From Pisaster brevispinus (taxonomy: Eukaryota > Echinodermata > Asteroidea > Forcipulatida > Asteriidae), in the NCBI GenBank assembly GCA_023634235.1, contig JAMKCF010000016.1, positions 62,001 through 126,000 of the forward strand: DNA of 64,000 bases, written 5' to 3'. The position numbers were made by a program, and so were the translations under genes. Shown in pieces: positions 1-10,876 of this stretch. The notes under the pieces are model-generated. The model saw nothing but the letters and a program-made list of their open reading frames with translations. It searched no databases and had not been told where the DNA came from. Position 1 is the first letter of the stretch. Each line of letters begins with the position of its first letter.

Positions 1-517
1 AATAACTCATGAACTAGAAATGCTAGAGAGACGAAATTTGTACCTGAGTGTGCCTTGAATTCCACTTCACCCGAACATCAGACTTTTTGGGCCGATGTGC
101 ACCATCTTCGTGCCGGAAATGGCCTGCAGGCTGGGACACTCAGAAAGCCACTCAAAAGCATCTTCAGTGGGATTTTTGTACACAGAGCTGCACACAGAGA
201 AGAAGAAACGAAATAAAATACAAGGAGGCTCAAATCACACCCATAACAACATCGGATTTGCACAAAGTTTCCACCACTGGAAAGCCACGATTCAGGGCTC
301 TCACCTCGTCGTGGATCCCTGTCTCTGAGCATTTTCTAGGCGGGGCGAGCGGCCCCGGAATAGGGCTACAACCACCGGCAAGTTAGCCCACGCGCCGAGG
401 CCGAGCAACAACAAAGGCAAGACATGTCCATCCGAAGAATGATTTGAAACAACACCGAGCTAAGTTTGAGAATAACTCATGAACTAGAAATGCTAGAGAG
501 ACGAAATTTGTACCTGA
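1..517 (+). repeat. Left edge: 47-bp partial monomer plus monomer 1
   Basis: Bases 1-47 are the tail of a monomer cut by the window. Monomer 1 (48-517) is 470 bp, because it lost one C in CAACACCCGAG near 447. It shares two rare markers with monomer 2: CACAAAGTTTCC instead of CACAAGGTTTCC, and CCGAGGCC instead of CCGGGGCC. Confidence 0.95.
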
Positions 518-3343
518 GTGTGCCTTGAATTCCACTTCACCCGAACATCATACTTTTTGGGCCGATATGCACCATCTTCGTGCCGGAAATGGCCTGCAGG
601 CTGGGACACTCAGAAAGCCACTCAAAAGCATCTTCAGTGGGATTTTTGTACACAGAGCTGCACACAGAGAAGAAGAAACGAAATAAAATACAAGGAGGCT
701 CAAATCACACCCATAACAACATCGGATTTGCACAAAGTTTCCACCACTGGAAAGCCACGATTCAGGGCTCTCACCTCGTCGTGGATCCCTGTCTCTGAGC
801 ATTTTCTAGGCGGGGCGAGCGGCCCCGGAATAGGGCTACAACCACCGGCAAGTTAGCCCACGCGCCGAGGCCGAGCAACAACAAAGGCAAGACATGTCCA
901 TCCGAAGAATGATTTGAAACAACACCCGAGCTAAGTTTGAGAATAACTCATGAACTAGAAATGCTAGAGAGACGAAATTTGTACCTGAGTGTGCCTTGAA
1001 TTCCACTTCACCCGAACATCATACTTTTTGGGCCGATATGCACCATCTTCGTGCCGGAAATGGCCTGCAGGCTGGGACACTCAGAAAGCCACTCAAAAGC
1101 ATCTTCAGTGGGATTTTTGTACACAGAGCTGCACACAGAGAAGAAGAAACGAAATAAAATACAAGGAGGCTCAAATCACACCCATAACAACATCGGATTT
1201 GCACAAGGTTTCCACCACTGGAAAGCCACGATTCAGGGCTCTCACCTCGTTGTGGATCCCTGTCTCTGAGCATTTTCTAGGCGGGGCGAGCGGCCCCGGA
1301 ATAGGGCTACAACCACCGGCAAGTTAGCCCACGCGCCGGGGCCGAGCAACAACAAAGGCAAGACATGTCCATCCGAAGAATGATTTGAAACAACACCCGA
1401 GCTAAGTTTGAGAATAACTCATGAACTAGAAATGCTAGAGAGACGAAATTTGTACCTGAGTGTGCCTTGAATTCCACTTCACCCGAACATCAGACTTTTT
1501 GGGCCGATGTGCACCATCTTCGTGCCGGAAATGGCCTGCAGGCTGGGACACTCAGAAAGCCACTCAAAAGCATCTTCAGTGGGATTTTTGTACACAGAGC
1601 TGCACACAGAGAAGAAGAAACGAAATAAAATACAAGGAGGCTCAAATCACACCCATAAAAACATCGGATTTGCACAATGTTTCCACCACTGGAAAGCCAC
1701 GATTCAGGGCTCTCACCTCGTTGTGGATCCCTGTCTCTGAGCATTTTCTAGGCGGGGCGAGCGGCCCCGGAATAGGGCTACAACCAACGGCAAGTTAGCC
1801 CACGCGCCGGGGCCGAGCAACAACAAAGGCAAGACATGTCCATCCGAAGAATGATTTGAAACAACACCCGAGCTAAGTTTGAGAATAACTCATGAACTAA
1901 AAATGCTAGAGAGACGAAATTTGTACCTGAGTGTGCCTTGAATTCCACTTCACCCGAACATCAGACTTTTTGGGCCGATGTGCACCATCTTCGTGCCGGA
2001 AATGGCCTGCAGGCTGGGACACTCAGAAAGCCACTCAAAAGCATCTTCAGTGGGATTTTTGTACACAGAGCTGCACACAGAGAAGAAGAAACGAAATAAA
2101 ATACAAGGAGGCTCAAATCACACCCATAACAACATCGGATTTGCACAAGGTTTCCACCACTGGAAAGCCACGATTCAGGGCTCTCACCTCGTCGTAGATT
2201 CTTGTCTCTGAGCATTTTCTAGGCGGGGCGAGCGGCCCCGGAATAGGGCTACAACCACCGGCAAGTTAGCCCACGCGCCGGGGCCGAGCAACAACAAAGG
2301 CAAGACATGTCCATCCGAAGAATGATTTGAAACAACACCCGAGCTAAGTTTGAGAATAACTCATGAACTAGAAATGCTAGAGAGACGAAATTTGTACCTG
2401 AGTGTGCCTTGAATTCCACTTCACCCGAACATTATACTTTTTGGGCCGATGTGCACCATCTTCGTGCCGGAAATGGCCTGCAGGCTGGGACACTCAGAAA
2501 GCCACTCAAAAGCATCTTCAGTGGGATTTTTGTACACAGAGCTGCACACAGAGAAGAAGAAACGAAATAAAATACAAGGAGGCTCAAATCACACCCATAA
2601 CAACATCGGATTTGCACAAGGTTTCCACCACTGGAAAGCCACGATTCAGGGCTCTCACCTCGTTGTGGATCCCTGTCTCTGAGCATTTTCTAGGCGGGGC
2701 GAGCGGCCCCGGAATAGGGCTACAACCACCGGCAAGTTAGCCCACGCGCCGGGGCCGAGCAACAACAAAGGCAAGACATGTCCATCCGAAGAATGATTTG
2801 AAACAACACCCGAGCTAAGTTTGAGAATAACTCATGAACTAGAAATGCTAGAGAGACGAAATTTGTACCTGAGTGTGCCTTCAATTCCACTTCACCCGAA
2901 CATCAGACTTTTTGGGCCGATGTGCACCATCTTCGTGCCGGAAATGGCCTGCAGGCTGGGACACTCAGAAAGCCACTCAAAAGCATATTCAGCGGGATTT
3001 TTGTACACAGAGCTGCACACAGAGAAGAAGAAACGAAATAAAATACAAGGAGGCTCAAATCACACCCATAACAACATCGGATTTGCACAAGGTTTCCACC
3101 ACTGGAAAGCCACGATTCAGGGCTCTCACCTCGTCGTGGATCCCTGTCTCTGAGCATTTTCTAGGCGGGGCGAGCGGCCCCGGAATAGGGCTACAACCAC
3201 CTTCAAGTTAGCCCACGCGCCGGGGCCGAGCAACAACAAAGGCAAGACATGTCCATCCGAAGAATGATTTGAAACAACACCCGAGCTAAGTTTGAGAATA
3301 ACTCATGAACTAGAAATGCTAGAGAGACGAAATTTGTACCTGA

Positions 3344-3811
3344 GTGTGCCTTGAATTCCACTTCACCCGATCAGACTTTTTGGGCCGATGTGCATCATCT
3401 TCGTGCCGGAAATGGCCTGCAGGCTGGGACACTCAGAAAGCCACTCAAAAGCATCTTCAGTGGGATTTTTGTACACAGAGCTGCACACAGAGAAGAAGAA
3501 ACGAAATAAAATACAAGGAGGCTCAAATCACACCCATAACAACATCGGATTTGCACAAGGTTTCCACCACTGGAAAGCCACGATTCAGGGCTCTCACCTC
3601 GTTGTGGATCCCTGTCTCTGAGCATTTTCTAGGCGGGGCGAGCGGCCCCGGAATAGGGCTACAACCACCGGCAAGTTAGCCCACGCGCCGGGGCCGAGCA
3701 ACAACAAAGGCAAGACATGTCCATCCGAAGAATGATTTGAAACAACACCCGAGCTAAGTTTGAGAATAACTCATGAACTAGAAATGCTAGAGAGACGAAA
3801 TTTGTACCTGA
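3344..3811 (+). repeat. Monomer 8, 468 bp, with 3-bp deletion
   Basis: CACCCGAACATCAGAC has lost three bases to read CACCCGATCAGAC, with the junction at 3370/3371. The copy also carries GTGCATCATC instead of GTGCACCATC. The identical deletion and the same linked change recur only at 17000, so it is a good marker of shared descent. Confidence 0.97.
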
Positions 3812-6800
3812 GTGTGCCTTGAATTCCACTTCACCCGAACATCAGACTTTTTGGGCCGATGTGCACCATCTTCGTGCCGGAAATGGCCTGCAGGCTGGGA
3901 CACTCAGAAAGCCACTCAAAAGCATCTTCAGTGGGATTTTTGTACACAGAGCTGCACACAGAGAAGAAGAAACGAAATAAAATACAAGGAGGCTCAAATC
4001 ACACCCATAACAACATCGGATTTGCACAAGGTTTCCACCACTGGAAAGCCACGATTCAGGGCTCTCACCTCGTTGTAGATCCCTGTCTCTGAGCATTTTC
4101 TAGGCGGGGCGAGCGGCCCCGGAATAGGGCTACAACCACCGGCAAGTTAGCCCACGCGCCGGGGCCGAGCAACAACAAAGGCAAGACATGTCCATCCGAA
4201 GAATGATTTGAAACAACACCCGAGCTAAGTTTGAGAATAACTCATGAACTAGAAATGCTAGAGAGACGAAATTTGTACCTGAGTGTGCCTTGAATTCCAC
4301 TTCACCCGAACATCAGACTTTTTGGGCCGATGTGCATCATCTTCGTGCCGGAAATGGCCTGCAGGCTGGGACACTCAGAAAGCCACTCAAAAGCATCTTC
4401 AGTGGGATTTTTGTACACAGAGCTGCACACAGAGAAGAAGAAACGAAATAAAATACAAGGAGGCTCAAATCACACCCATAACAACATCGGATTTGCACAA
4501 GGTTTCCACCACTGGAAAGCCACGATTCAGGGCTCTCACCTCGTCGTGGATCCCTGTCTCTGAGCATTTTCTACGCGGGGCGAGCGGCCCCGGAATAGGG
4601 CTACAACCACCGGCAAGTTAGCCCACGCGCCGGGGCCGAGCAACAACAAAGGCAAGACATGTCCATCCGAAGAATGATTTGAAACAACACCCGAGCTAAG
4701 TTTGAGAATAACTCATGAACTAGAAATGCTAGAGAGACGAAATTTGTACCTGAGTGTGCCTTGAATTCCACTTCACCCGAACATCAGACTTTTTGGGCCG
4801 ATGTGCACCATCTTCGTGCCGGAAATGGCCTGCAGGCTGGGACACTCAGAAAGCCACTCAAAAGCATCTTCAGTGGGATTTTTGTACACAGAGCTGCACA
4901 CAGAGAAGAAGAAACGAAATAAAATACAAGGAGGCTCAAATCACACCCATAACAACATCGGATTTGCACAAGGTTTCCACCACTGGAAAGCCACGATTCA
5001 GGGCTCTCACCTCGTCGTGGATCCCTGTCTCTGAGCATTTTCTAGGCGGGGCGAGCGGCCCCGGAATAGGGCTACAACCACCGGCAAGTTAGCCCACGCG
5101 CCAGGGCCGAGCAACAACAAAGGCAAGACATGTCAATCCGAAGAATGATTTGAAACAACACCCGAGCTAAGTTTGAGAATAACTCATGAACTAGAAATGC
5201 TAGAGAGACGAAATTTGTACCTGAGTGTGCCTTGAATTCCACTTCACCCGAACATCAGACTTTTTGGGCCGATGTGCACCATCTTCGTGCCGGAAATGGC
5301 CTGCAGGCTGGGACACTCAGAAAGCCACTCAAAAGCATCTTCAGTGGGATTTTTGTACACAGAGCTGCACACAGAGAAGAAGAAACGAAATAAAATACAA
5401 GGAGGCTCAAATCACACCCATAACAACATCGGATTTGCACAAGGTTTCCACCACTGGAAAGCCACGATTCAGGGCTCTCACCTCGTTGTGGATCCCTGTC
5501 TCTGAGCATTTTCTAGGCGGGGCGAGCGGCCCCGGAATAGGGCTACAACCACCGGCAAGTTAGCCCACGCGCCGGGGCCGAGCAACAACAAAGGCAAGAC
5601 ATGTCCATCCGAAGAATGATTTGAAACAACACCCGAGCTAAGTTTGAGAATAACTCATGAACTAGAAATGCTAGAGAGACGAAATTTGTACCTGAGTGTG
5701 CCTTGAATTCCACTTCACCCGAACATCAGACTTTTTGGGCCGATATGCACCATCTTCGTGCCGGAAATGGCCTGCAGGCTGGGACACTCAGAAAGCCACT
5801 CAAAAGCATCTTCAGTGGGATTTTTGTACACAGAGCTGCACACAGAGAAGAAGAAACGAAATAAAATACAAGGAGGCTCAAATCACACCCATAACAACAT
5901 CGGATTTGCACAAGGTTTCCACCACTGGAAAGCCACGATTCAGGGCTCTCACCTCGTCGTGGATCCCTGTCTCTGAGCATTTTCTAGGCGGGGCGAGCGG
6001 CCCCGGAATAGGGCTACAACCACCGGCAAGTTAGCCCACGCGCCGGGGCCGAGCAACAACAAAGGCAAGACATGTCCAACCGAAGAATGATTTGAAACAA
6101 CACCCGAGCTAAGTTTGAGAATAACTCATGAACTAGAAATGCTAGAGAGACGAAATTTGTACCTGAGTGTGCCTTGAATTCCACTTCACCCGAACATCAG
6201 ACTTTTTGGGCCGATGTGCACCATCTTCGTGCCGGAAATGGCCTGCAGGCTGGGACACTCAGAAAGCCACTCAAAAGCATCTTCAGTGGGATTTTTGTAC
6301 ACAGAGCTGCACACAGAGAAGAAGAAACGAAATAAAATACAAGGAGGCTCAAATCACACCCATAACAACATCGGATTTGCACAAGGTTTCCACCACTGGA
6401 AAGCCACGATTCAGGGCTCTCACCTCGTCGTCGATCCCTGTCTCTGAGCATTTTCTAGGCGGGGCGAGCGGCCCCGGAATAGGGCTACAACCACCGGCAA
6501 GTTAGCCCACGCGCCGGGGCCGAGCAACAACAAAGGCAAGACATGTCCATCCGAAGAATGATTTGAAACAACACCCGAGCTAAGTTTGAGAATAACTCAT
6601 GAACTAGAAATGCTAGAGAGACGAAATTTGTACCTGAGTGTGCCTTGAATTCCACTTCACCCGAACATCAGACTTTTTGGGCCGATGTGCACCATCTTCG
6701 TGCCGGAAATGGCCTGCAGGCTGGGACACTCAGAAAGCCACTCAAAAGCATCTTCAGTGGGATTTTTGTACACAGAGCTGCACACAGAGAAGAAGAAACG

Positions 6801-7588
6801 AAATAAAATACAAGGAGGCTCAAATCACACCCATAACAACATCGGATTTGCACAAGGTTTCCACCACTGGAAAGCCACGATTCAGGGCTCTCACCTCGTC
6901 GTGGATCCCTGTCTCTGAGCAATTTCTAGGCGGGGCGAGCGGCCCCGGAATAGGGCTACAACCACCGGCAAGTTAGCCCACGCGCCGGTGCCGAGCAACA
7001 ACAAAGGCAAGACATGTCCATCCGAAGAATGATTTGAAACAACACCCGAGCTAAGTTTGAGAATAACTCATGAACTAGAAATGCTAGAGAGACGAAATTT
7101 GTACCTGAGTGTGCCTTGAATTCCACTTCACCCGAACATCAGACTTTTTGGGCCGATGTGCACCATCTTCGTGCCGGAAATGGCCTGCAGGCTGGGACAC
7201 TCAGAAAGCCACTCAAAAGCATCTTCAGTGGGATTTTTGTACACAGAGCTGCACACAGAGAAGAAGAAACGAAATAAAATACAAGGAGGCTCAAATCACA
7301 CCCATAACAACATCGGATTTGCACAAGGTTTCCACCACTGGAAAGCCACGATTCAGGGCTCTCACCTCGTTGTGGATCCCTGTCTCTGAGCATTTTCTAG
7401 GCGGGGCGAGCGGCCCCGGAATAGGGCTACAACCACCGGCAAGTTAGCCCACGCGCCGGGGCCGAGCAACAACAAAGGCAAGACATGTCCATCCGAAGAA
7501 TGATTTGAAACAACACCCGAGCTAAGTTTGAGAATAACTCATGAACTAGAAATGCTAGAGAGACGAAATTTGTACCTGAGTGTGCCTT

Positions 7589-7594
7589 GAATTC
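7589..7594. other. EcoRI site, one per monomer (reference copy)
   Basis: GAATTC lies at +9 in nearly every monomer. I saw it lost only at 2873 (TCAATTCC) and 18881 (AATCCC). It gives a simple test of the period and orientation of the array. Confidence 0.95.
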
Positions 7595-7653
7595 CACTTC
7601 ACCCGAACATCAGACTTTTTGGGCCGATGTGCACCATCTTCGTGCCGGAAATG

Positions 7654-7663
7654 GCCTGCAGGC
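7654..7663. repeat. 10-bp perfect palindrome GCCTGCAGGC with SbfI site (reference copy)
   Basis: GCCTGCAGGC equals its own reverse complement and contains CCTGCAGG (SbfI) and CTGCAG (PstI). It is unchanged in all monomers I checked except 30192, where a lost G breaks it inside indel cluster 2. An 8-base rare-cutter site every 471 bp is a distinctive property of this array. Confidence 0.92.
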
Positions 7664-7727
7664 TGGGACACTCAGAAAGCCACTCAAAAGCATCTTCAGT
7701 GGGATTTTTGTACACAGAGCTGCACAC

Positions 7728-7760
7728 AGAGAAGAAGAAACGAAATAAAATACAAGGAGG
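7728..7760 (+). other. Purine-rich tract (reference copy)
   Basis: The tract runs AGAGAAGAAGAAACG, then AAATAAAATACAAGGAGG, with few pyrimidines. It includes AATAAA, a match to the animal poly-A hexamer that is expected by chance in such A-rich sequence. The tract is well conserved; the recurring change is GAAGATGAAACG in six copies (41965, 42903, 44788, 45726, 46622, 55568). Confidence 0.8.
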
Positions 7761-7841
7761 CTCAAATCACACCCATAACAACATCGGATTTGCACAAGGT
7801 TTCCACCACTGGAAAGCCACGATTCAGGGCTCTCACCTCGT

Positions 7842-7851
7842 CGTGGATCCC
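7842..7851 (+). other. Most variable site of the monomer (reference copy)
   Basis: Consensus CGTGGATCCC. Substitutions recur at +262 (C, T, G), +265 (G, A, T, C), +266 (G, A), +269 (C, T) and +271 (C, T). At +265 I count about 75 G, 50 A, 5 T and 5 C over the window, with one copy (33486) disrupted. A is rare on the left (7 of the first 59 monomers) and commonest on the right (33 of the last 50). Most other sites differ in only a few copies. The BamHI site GGATCC here therefore exists only in a subset of monomers. Confidence 0.85.
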
Positions 7852-7872
7852 TGTCTCTGAGCATTTTCTAGG

Positions 7873-7935
7873 CGGGGCGAGCGGCCCCGGAATAGGGCTA
7901 CAACCACCGGCAAGTTAGCCCACGCGCCGGGGCCG
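7873..7935. repeat. GC-rich inverted-repeat cluster, can form a hairpin (reference copy)
   Basis: CGGCCCCGG (7882-7890) and CCGGGGCCG (7927-7935) are exact reverse complements, a 9-bp stem. Nested inside, GGGCTA (7895-7900) pairs with TAGCCC (7916-7921) around a 15-nt loop. A competing short hairpin is CGGGGC (7873-7878) with GCCCCG (7884-7889), loop GAGCG. The cluster is present in most monomers. CCAGGGCC, CCGAGGCC, CCGGTGCC and GGGCTGAG variants weaken the outer stem, so it is not strictly conserved. No terminator or RNA gene is implied. Confidence 0.8.
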
Positions 7936-9934
7936 AGCAACAACAAAGGCAAGACATGTCCATCCGAAGAATGATTTGAAACAACACCCGAGCTAAGTTT
8001 GAGAATAACTCATGAACTAGAAATGCTAGAGAGACGAAATTTGTACCTGAGTGTGCCTTGAATTCCACTTCACCCGAACATTATACTTTTTGGGCCGATG
8101 TGCACCATCTTCGTGCCGGAAATGGCCTGCAGGCTGGGACACTCAGAAAGCCACTCAAAAGCATCTTCAGTGGGATTTTTGTACACAGAGCTGCACACAG
8201 AGAAGAAGAAACGAAATAAAATACAAGGAGGCTCAAATCACACCCATAACAACATCGGATTTGCACAAGGTTTCCACCACTGGAAAGCCACGATTCAGGG
8301 CTCTCACCTCGTCGTGGATCCCTGTCTCTGAGCATTTTCTAGGCGGGGCGAGCGGCCCCGGAATAGGGCTACAACCACCGGCAAGTTAGCCCACGCGCCG
8401 GGGCCGAGCAACAACAAAGGCAAGACATGTCCATCCGAAGAATGATTTGAAACAACACCCGAGCTAAGTTTGAGAATAACTCATGAACTAGAAATGCTAG
8501 AGAGACGAAATTTGTACCTGAGTGTGCCTTGAATTCCACTTCACCCGAACATCAGACTTTTTGGGCCGATGTGCACCATCTTCGTGCCGGAAATGGCCTG
8601 CAGGCTGGGACACTCAGAAAGCCACTCAAAAGCATCTTCAGTGGGATTTTTGTACACAGAGCTGCACACAGAGAAGAAGAAACGAAATAAAATACAAGGA
8701 GGCTCAAATCACACCCATAACAACATCGGATTTGCACAAGGTTTCCACCACTGGAAAGCCACGATTCAGGGCTCTCACCTCGTCGTGGATCCCTGTCTCT
8801 GAGCATTTTCTAGGCGGGGCGAGCGGCCCCGGAATAGGGCTACAACCACCGGCAAGTTAGCCCACGCGCCGGGGCCGAGCAACAACAAAGGCAAGACATG
8901 TCCATCCGAAGAATGATTTGAAACAACACCCGAGCTAAGTTTGAGAATAACTCATGAACTAGAAATGCTAGAGAGACGAAATTTGTACCTGAGTGTGCCT
9001 TGAATTCCACTTCACCCGAACATCAGACTTTTTGGGCCGATATGCACCATCTTCGTGCCGGAAATGGCCTGCAGGCTGGGACACTCAGAAAGCCACTCAA
9101 AAGCATCTTCAGTGGGATTTTTGTACACAGAGCTGCACACAGAGAAGAAGAAACGAAATAAAATACAAGGAGGCTCAAATCACACCCATAACAACATCGG
9201 ATTTGCACAAGGTTTCCACCACTGGAAAGCCACGATTCAGGGCTCTCACCTCGTCGTAGATCCCTGTCTCTGAGCATTTTCTAGGCGGGGCGAGCGGCCC
9301 CGGAATAGGGCTACAACCACCGGCAAGTTAGCCCACGCGCCGGGGCCGAGCAACAACAAAGGCAAGACATGTCCATCCGAAGAATGATTTGAAACAACAC
9401 CCGAGCTAAGTTTGAGAATAACTCATGAACTAGAAATGCTAGAGAGACGAAATTTGTACCTGAGTGTGCCTTGAATTCCACTTCACCCGAACATTAGACT
9501 TTTTGGGCCGATGTGCACCATCTTCGTGCCGGAAATGGCCTGCAGGCTAGGACACTCAGAAAGCCACTCAAAAGCATCTTCAGTGGGATTTTTGTACACA
9601 GAGCTGCACACAGAGAAGAAGAAACGAAATAAAATACAAGGAGGCTCAAATCACACCCATAACAACATCGGATTTGCACAAGGTTTCCACCACTGGAAAG
9701 CCACGATTCAGGGCTCTCACCTCGTCGTGGATCCCTGTCTCTGAGCATTTTCTAGGCGGGGCGAGCGGCCCCGGAATAGGGCTACAACCACCGGCAAGTT
9801 AGCCCACGCGCCGGGGCCGAGCAACAACAAAGGCAAGACATGTCCATCCGAAGAATGATTTGAAACAACACCCGAGCTAAGTTTGAGAATAACTCATGAA
9901 CTAGAAATGCTAGAGAGACGAAATTTGTACCTGA

Positions 9935-10876
9935 GTGTGCCTTGAATTCCACTTCACCCGAACATCAGACTTTTTGGGCCGATGTGCACCATCTTCGTGC
10001 CGGAAATGGCCTGCAGGCAGGGACACTCAGAAAGCCACTCCAAAGCATCTTCAGTGGGATTTTTGTACACAGAGCTGCACACAGAGAAGAAGAAACGAAA
10101 TAAAATACAAGGAGGCTCAAATCACACCCATAACAACATCGGATTTGCACAAGGTTTCCACCACTGGAAAGCCACGATTCAGGGCTCTCACCTCGTCGTG
10201 GATCCCTGTCTCTGAGCATTTTGTAGGCGGGGCGAGCGGCCCCGGAATAGGGCTACAACCACCGGCAAGTTAGCCCACGCGCCGGGGCCGAGCAACAACA
10301 AAGGCAAGACATGTCCATCCGAAGAATGATTTGAAACAACACCCGAGCTAAGTTTGAGAATAACTCATGAACTAGAAATGCTAGAGAGACGAAATTTGTA
10401 CCTGAGTGTGCCTTGAATTCCACTTCACCCGAACATCAGACTTTTTGGGCCGATGTGCACCATCTTCGTGCCGGAAATGGCCTGCAGGCAGGGACACTCA
10501 GAAAGCCACTCCAAAGCATCTTCAGTGGGATTTTTGTACACAGAGCTGCACACAGAGAAGAAGAAACGAAATAAAATACAAGGAGGCTCAAATCACACCC
10601 ATAACAACATCGGATTTGCACAAGGTTTCCACCACTGGAAAGCCACGATTCAGGGCTCTCACCTCGTCGTGGATCCCTGTCTCTGAGCATTTTCTAGGCG
10701 GGGCGAGCGGCCCCGGAATAGGGCTACAACCACCGGCAAGTTAGCCCACGCGCCGGGGCCGAGCAACAACAAAGGCAAGACATGTCCATCCGAAGAATGA
10801 TTTGAAACAACACCCGAGCTAAGTTTGAGAATAACTCATGAACTAGAAATGCTAGAGAGACGAAATTTGTACCTGA
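9935..10876 (+). repeat. Tandem duplicate pair of monomers 22 and 23
   Basis: Both copies carry GGCAGGGACAC and CACTCCAAAG, a combination seen nowhere else in the window. I found only one clear difference between them (TTTGTAGG at 10222 against TTTCTAGG). This is a recent local duplication of a single monomer. Confidence 0.9.

Larger units (their letters stand above)
7580..8050 (+). repeat. Reference monomer (number 17), near consensus, 471 bp
   Basis: This copy carries the commonest base at every marker I tracked, so it serves as the internal map. Offsets count from the anchor as zero. EcoRI site at +9. GC palindrome with SbfI site at +74 to +83. Purine-rich tract at +148 to +180. Most variable site at +262 to +271. 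GC-rich inverted-repeat cluster at +293 to +355. The A+T-richer remainder to +470 includes ATGTCCATCCGAAGAATG and GAATAACTCATGAAC. The length equals 3 x 157, but I see no similarity between its thirds, so 471 bp is the basic period. The strand and start point are arbitrary, because a tandem repeat has no natural start. Confidence 0.95.

Noticed and set aside
78..332. 84-codon minus-strand frame starting with ATG, repeated in most monomers
   Set aside because: Repetition of one sequence explains it. It includes a hydrophobic stretch but no known family, no promoter context, and it overlaps the plus-strand frames fully.
48..386. 112-codon plus-strand frame repeated in most monomers
   Set aside because: It starts at GTG, has no recognisable domain, overlaps other frames on both strands, and is cut to 86-88 codons by TAG, TAA or TGA in dozens of copies and by indels in others. 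Changes show no protein-like pattern.
7610..7665. CENP-B box-like sequence around CTTCGTGCCGGAAATGG
   Set aside because: It has TTCG, but the core A and the CGGG that CENP-B needs are replaced, so the essential bases are missing.
7732..7752. Poly-A signal AATAAA
   Set aside because: It is a single hexamer in an A-rich tract with no gene upstream; expected by chance.
7873..7935. Rho-independent terminator or G-quadruplex
   Set aside because: No T run follows the hairpin, and there are too few separate G runs for a quadruplex.
7580..8050. Internal subrepeats, such as three 157-bp thirds
   Set aside because: The thirds show no visible similarity. Only short direct repeats (ACACAGAG twice, ACAAGG twice) were found.
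7580..8050. tRNA- or 5S-derived (SINE) origin, or rDNA spacer repeat
   Set aside because: I found no convincing A box or B box, no poly-A end, and no adjacent rRNA gene in 64 kb.
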